A DNA stretch of 43,825 nucleotides, taken from NCBI GenBank assembly GCA_948934525.1, contig CAQZSK010000012.1:1-43825 (forward strand), given 5' to 3'. The translations under genes were made by a program, and so were the position numbers. Origin of the DNA: an uncultured Clostridia bacterium. Its GTDB lineage: Bacteria; Bacillota; Clostridia; TANB77; CAG-508. Positions 40,435 to 43,825 of the stretch are shown here, piece by piece. The notes under the pieces are model-generated. The model searched no databases. It was not told the origin of the DNA and was given only the letters and a program-made list of their open reading frames with translations. Positions within the stretch are counted from its first letter, which is position 1. Each line of letters opens with the position of its first letter.

Positions 40435-41106
40435 TTATTTTCTCCTTTCTAAAATAATTTCTTTTACCTTTTCTTTTACTTCTTCTATTGTCATCTTAGT
40501 GGTATCTACTACAACAGCATTTTCTGCAATTTTTAATGCACCTACTTTTTTATGCATATCATTGTAATCTCTCTTTTTTACTGCCTCTAATGTTTCCTCA
40601 TAGGTCATTGCCATTCCTTTTTCTTGATTTTCTTTAAACCTACGTTTTGCTCTTTCTTCTACATCAGCATCTAAATAAATTTTTACTTGTGCTTCTGGAA
40701 ACACAACAGTTGTAATGTCTCTTCCCTCCATAATAACGTCCTTTCCTTGTGCTGACCTTCTTTGTAAATCTACCATAATCTCACGCACTTTTGGAATAGA
40801 AGAAACTGGTGATACAAATCCGCTTACTTCTTTGCTTCTAATTTCCTGTGTAACATCTTCTCCATTTAATAAAATTTGCTGATTACCATTTTCATTATTA
40901 ATTTGAATTTTTGCTTCTCGTGCAATTTGAATAATTTCTTGCTCTTGTTCTATGGAAGTAATTCCTTTTCTTATTGCTTCTAATGCAATGCAACGATACA
41001 TTGCACCAGTATCGATATTCACTAATCCTAATTCTTGCGATATTAATTTTGTAATCGTTCCTTTTCCTGTTCCTGCTGGTCCATCAATTGCTACAACAAA
41101 TGCCAT
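40435..41106 (-). CDS. cmk: Cytidylate kinase
   Basis: A 223-residue kinase that phosphorylates CMP and dCMP. It has IDGPAGTGKGTITKLI (P-loop), INIDTGAMYRC-type NIDTGAMYRCIALEA, a CMP-binding insert with SVSSIPKVREIM-type VSSIPKVREIMVDLQR, MEGRDITTVVFPEA and RAKRRFKE in the lid. Length is normal. AGGGGAGG precedes the ATG. It lies between a P-loop/Asp23 fusion gene and galE. Confidence 0.95.
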   Translation of the reverse strand: MAFVVAIDGPAGTGKGTITKLISQELGLVNIDTGAMYRCIALEAIRKGITSIEQEQEIIQIAREAKIQINNENGNQQILLNGEDVTQEIRSKEVSGFVSPVSSIPKVREIMVDLQRRSAQGKDVIMEGRDITTVVFPEAQVKIYLDADVEERAKRRFKENQEKGMAMTYEETLEAVKKRDYNDMHKKVGALKIAENAVVVDTTKMTIEEVKEKVKEIILERRK

Positions 41107-41153
41107 TTTTGTTCCTCCCCTAGATTTATTAAATTTATTTAGTTTTTCAAATC

Positions 41154-42068
41154 TTACTCTTCTTCAAAATCTATTTTTTTCATTTCTTCTGGTTCTGGCA
41201 TATGAATCCCTTTTGCTACAATCGTAACTTGCTGTACATTCATAGTAGTTAACTTTTCAATTTCTTTTTTTATTTTTTCTTTATACTCTCGCAAAGTTCC
41301 TAGAATATTATACCCATAATTAATAGAAACTTCCATATAGATATTTGGACCTTCTGGTGTACTTTCTACCCTTGTTCTCATTACTTTGTAAATTGCTTCT
41401 GAACGTTTGGCCAAGTATTCTGCAATTTGACGAAATACCACATCTGAAATCGTAAAGTTTCCTAAATAACTAAAAGTTGGTCTAATAATAGACTTTTCTG
41501 TAATATATGGATCTGTTCCTTTACCTTTAAATTTGAATATTTGCAAAGGATCTAAAATATATCCCGAAAAATCTTTCTTTATTTCGAAAGTTGGAACTGG
41601 AATTACATGTTTCCCTTGTGTTGTGCGAATTCTTTTTGCAGTTTCCATCTCTGCTTCTGTTGCCACATCTTGAATATATATCCTTTTACAAGGTTTTGGA
41701 AGTCCTAGATTTTCTGTAATTTTATCTATCATTCCATCAGATGTTCCTAAAATCAAAATAGATTCAGGCTTGTTCTTTCTAATAGCCTTTCTCATTTCAT
41801 TTCTATCACTGTCATTCACAAATATTGCTTTTTTAACAGTTTCTATTTTAGTAGGTGCTTTTTTGGCTGATGTCCCTGCAATAACATCATTTTCATTAAT
41901 TAACAATCCATCATCTATAATATAATTAATATTATTTTCGCTCGCTACCATTTGAGCACGATAACTTTTTCCTGTTCCTGATGGGCCAATAAAAGCATAT
42001 ACTTTTATATCCTCATTATTATACACTAAATTATTCGCTATATTATTTGCTATATTATCAAGAAGCAT
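41154..42068 (-). CDS. P-loop ATPase fused to an Asp23/Gls24-like domain
   Basis: A 304-residue protein of two parts. Residues 20-180 form a P-loop domain: VYAFIGPSGTGKSYRAQ (Walker A, residues 28-35), NYIIDDGLLINEND, and ESILILGTSDGMIDKI with a Walker B-like strand. Residues about 195-295 (SYLGNFTISDVVFRQIAEYL, GPNIYMEVSINYGYNIL, MNVQQVTIVAKGIHM) match the Asp23/Gls24 family of envelope-stress proteins. Proteins joining the two occur in clostridia but their role is unknown. Its neighbours are cmk and a membrane glycosyltransferase. I infer an ATP-regulated envelope function, weakly. Confidence 0.75.
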   Translation of the reverse strand: MLLDNIANNIANNLVYNNEDIKVYAFIGPSGTGKSYRAQMVASENNINYIIDDGLLINENDVIAGTSAKKAPTKIETVKKAIFVNDSDRNEMRKAIRKNKPESILILGTSDGMIDKITENLGLPKPCKRIYIQDVATEAEMETAKRIRTTQGKHVIPVPTFEIKKDFSGYILDPLQIFKFKGKGTDPYITEKSIIRPTFSYLGNFTISDVVFRQIAEYLAKRSEAIYKVMRTRVESTPEGPNIYMEVSINYGYNILGTLREYKEKIKKEIEKLTTMNVQQVTIVAKGIHMPEPEEMKKIDFEEE

Positions 42069-42125
42069 ACTCTTTCTCTCCTTATTATAACCATTTTTTA
42101 CTATTGTATGCCAAATCTATCAAGC

Positions 42126-43694
42126 TTATCCTTGCTTTTCTATTAATGCAATAGTATATCTGTAATTATGATACTTAATAGAAAAGCTTTCTCTTTTTAC
42201 TTCCTTTACCTTTTCTCCATATAAACTCTCTAATTCATCACATATGCTAAAATCGTCTGAACTAATTACCCAAATTCTGCCTTTATAGTCCTTCAAAGGA
42301 TCTAATGTTTTAATTGTCAACATCTCTTTTCCAAAAGCTGCATAGGCAGCTTCTACATTCCAATTTTCCTTATCATAGAAACAGTTTGGAGTATCTATTA
42401 ATTGCATACTAATTACAAATCCACTCCCCCTATTATCAAATAAAATCATATCGCTTTCTTGCAAATCTTGTTTTACATAAGCAAGAGGCTTTCCATTTGA
42501 AGCATCATAATTCATTTGGATTAATTGAGAATTAATCATCATTGATACAATGATGATTATGATACTAAGTATCATAGTCAAAAGCTTTCTGCCTCCTCGT
42601 GCTATGAAAAAGGCTAAAAAGAAGATGAATAATCCAGTTAAATTCAAGAAGTATCTTGCATATAATAGTGGCTTTTTTAGTGAAATAATATAAATACATA
42701 ATAGTACTAAAAAATAAATAGCAATTGCCCAAAAACCAGCTACATTTCTGTCCTTTATTTCTTGCTTTTTATTCTTTTTAATTGTTCTTATTATACAATA
42801 TAAAGCATACAAAGAAATTGCTCCTGCAAAAATCATAGCCACTGTTTCACTAATATATAACTTATCTAAGTCTCCTGTAAATTGAAAGATAAATAATTGC
42901 TTAAAAATTTCCATGGTTGGCTTTGGAATCCAAAATCCATTAGACATTCCTTTTAATTGTAAGATAACAGCAGCTATAAACCATGGTAAATATAATAAAA
43001 TTTGTACAATAGCTGATAATGTGAAACATTTTAGATCTACTGTATACACCTTATTTTCTTTATTGACTTTGTGGTCTTTTACTGCTTTTATAATTAAATA
43101 AACAAATAAAATAACATTCATTACACCTGCTGTTGCTAATCCATAATAATGAATATAACAAGAAGCTAAACTAAATAAAGCAAATAAAATCCAATTTTTT
43201 ATCCTAATTTTTCTTGTTGTCTGTACTCCTGCTTGCCTATAAATTCTATAAGCATAAATACACATAATGCTGACTACTAGCATAGCCCAAGTGTACATTC
43301 TAATTTCACCAGAATACACACAGCTAATTGGTAAAAAAAGTGTTAGAAAGGAAAATATAAATCCTACTTTTTCTCCAAAATCTTTTTTAATATGGGTATA
43401 TCCTAAAATACTTAAAATAGCAATTGGTATCATAGAGAAAAAACGATAGATATAAATATTAGAGCCAAAAATCAAATAAAAGATATGTAAAATCCAATAA
43501 TATAATATTGGATGTACGTCATTGCTTCCAATTGTCCAAATATCATCAAAACTTTTGCTAACAATTCCTACTGTATAACTTTCGTCAAACCATAAATTTT
43601 CATGAAAAATAGGAAGACTAATAAATACAATACCTAATACAATAATTGCTATGTGTAAATATTGGGATTTTATCTTTTTCAATAAGTTTTTCAT
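42126..43694 (-). CDS. GT39/ArnT-like membrane glycosyltransferase
   Basis: A 522-residue protein with 10-12 helices. The first outer loop carries HENLWFDESYTVGIV, with the Asp-Glu of the DES/DE motif of PMT_2-type enzymes, then SNDVHPILYYWILHIFY, matching the conserved HPPLYY block. The C-terminal part (about residues 400-520) is a soluble outer domain. These enzymes use polyprenyl-phosphate sugars to glycosylate surface molecules. A strong promoter and AGGAGG upstream make it the first gene of the unit to galE. Substrate unknown. Confidence 0.85.
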   Translation of the reverse strand: MKNLLKKIKSQYLHIAIIVLGIVFISLPIFHENLWFDESYTVGIVSKSFDDIWTIGSNDVHPILYYWILHIFYLIFGSNIYIYRFFSMIPIAILSILGYTHIKKDFGEKVGFIFSFLTLFLPISCVYSGEIRMYTWAMLVVSIMCIYAYRIYRQAGVQTTRKIRIKNWILFALFSLASCYIHYYGLATAGVMNVILFVYLIIKAVKDHKVNKENKVYTVDLKCFTLSAIVQILLYLPWFIAAVILQLKGMSNGFWIPKPTMEIFKQLFIFQFTGDLDKLYISETVAMIFAGAISLYALYCIIRTIKKNKKQEIKDRNVAGFWAIAIYFLVLLCIYIISLKKPLLYARYFLNLTGLFIFFLAFFIARGGRKLLTMILSIIIIIVSMMINSQLIQMNYDASNGKPLAYVKQDLQESDMILFDNRGSGFVISMQLIDTPNCFYDKENWNVEAAYAAFGKEMLTIKTLDPLKDYKGRIWVISSDDFSICDELESLYGEKVKEVKRESFSIKYHNYRYTIALIEKQG

Positions 43695-43717
43695 TTTGTT
43701 CCTCCTACATGTCTATG

Positions 43718-43746
43718 TTTATATCATTTTTTGCTTTTTTTGTAAA
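43718..43746 (-). promoter_or_regulatory. Sigma-A promoter for the GT39 unit
   Basis: TTTACA (43741-43746), 17-base spacer, TATAAA (43718-43723) on the minus strand; the start near 43711 leaves a 17-base leader with AGGAGG. Confidence 0.6.
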
Positions 43747-43761
43747 TGGGTTTTAGGTATT

Positions 43762-43788
43762 TTTAAATTCCTCCTTGAATTTAAAACT
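43762..43788. terminator. Perfect hairpin with AAGGAG in its loop
   Basis: Minus strand TTTTAAATTC, AAGGAG loop, GAATTTAAAA (10 base pairs). It may be a terminator of the gene upstream of the window, though the T-run after it is short. Confidence 0.4.
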
Positions 43789-43825
43789 AAATTCCACCAG
43801 TAGTTTGGGCAGATTTTAGTTTTGG
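43787..43825 (-). CDS. Possible C-terminal end of an upstream gene
   Basis: One minus-strand frame enters from the window edge as PKLKSAQTTGGI and ends at TAG (43787-43789) just before a hairpin. Twelve residues are too few to name it, and another frame is also open here. Confidence 0.25.
   Translation of the reverse strand, partial: PKLKSAQTTGGI

Noticed and set aside
1..43825. CRISPR arrays, prophage or complete insertion sequences
   Set aside because: I saw no regularly spaced direct repeats, cas, integrase or transposase genes.

Overview
ORGANISM. This is an AT-rich, gene-dense chromosomal segment of a spore-forming low-GC Bacillota, most likely an uncultured Clostridia-type gut lineage. 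The grounds are the germination protease GPR with a sigma-G-type promoter, near-consensus sigma-A promoters, strong AAGGAG ribosome sites, AGA-dominated arginine usage, and clostridial versions of MurB, YvcK, TypA, MutY, CoaD and VanZ. No phage, plasmid, CRISPR or complete insertion sequence is visible.

LAYOUT. Bases 1-2150 are an accessory edge: a cut-off gene, a structured non-coding element, a lipoprotein with a perfect-consensus promoter and palindrome, and a deoxyribosyltransferase-like protein. Bases 2150-4780 hold a TraX-family gene that looks leaderless, the gpr operon and a small XRE regulator. Bases 4842-11357 are a minus-strand run murB > yvcK > glycogen debranching enzyme > ruvC > holA. 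Bases 11643-17765 hold small membrane proteins, a cohesin-like surface protein, coaD, mutY, tRNA-Asn, tRNA-Ser, a U32 peptidase and a PF06541 membrane protein. Bases 17801-21595 hold vanZ > plsC, a 153-base inverted-repeat element, and typA > O-methyltransferase. Bases 21696-39261 are a roughly 17.5-kb cell-surface polysaccharide operon read on the minus strand from one good promoter and ending at a terminator after an LCP ligase gene. Bases 39434-43694 hold a GT39-type glycosyltransferase, a P-loop/Asp23 fusion, cmk and galE.

POLYSACCHARIDE OPERON. The order is FlaA1/PglF-type dehydratase, DegT aminotransferase, monotopic phosphoglycosyl transferase, beta-propeller protein, GT2, UDP-HexNAc 6-dehydrogenase, UDP-GlcNAc 4-epimerase, MBOAT, SGNH-like partner, GT2, Wzy, Wzx, GT4, LCP. 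The gene set predicts a Wzx/Wzy-made, O-acylated polymer containing a hexosaminuronic acid and a 4-amino-trideoxy sugar. No 4-N-acetyltransferase is present, so the polymer may be zwitterionic. LCP would attach it to the wall.

MAIN DISCOVERY. Five genes (holA, debranching enzyme, vanZ, the SGNH-like gene and a GT2) are each split by one frameshift. All five breaks are the same event: an in-frame CGG codon, after which the conserved protein continues in the +1 frame, with the next codon GGN giving a glycine. Between 1660 and 43694 I found no in-frame CGG used as ordinary arginine, while about 22 CGG triplets occur out of phase. CGG therefore looks unassigned as arginine here and appears to act as a C-skip (+1) signal, read either as a four-base CGGN glycine codon or by out-of-frame tRNA-Gly entry. 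Two accessory genes at the left edge do contain in-frame CGG and are counter-examples. A systematic sequence artefact is the main alternative.
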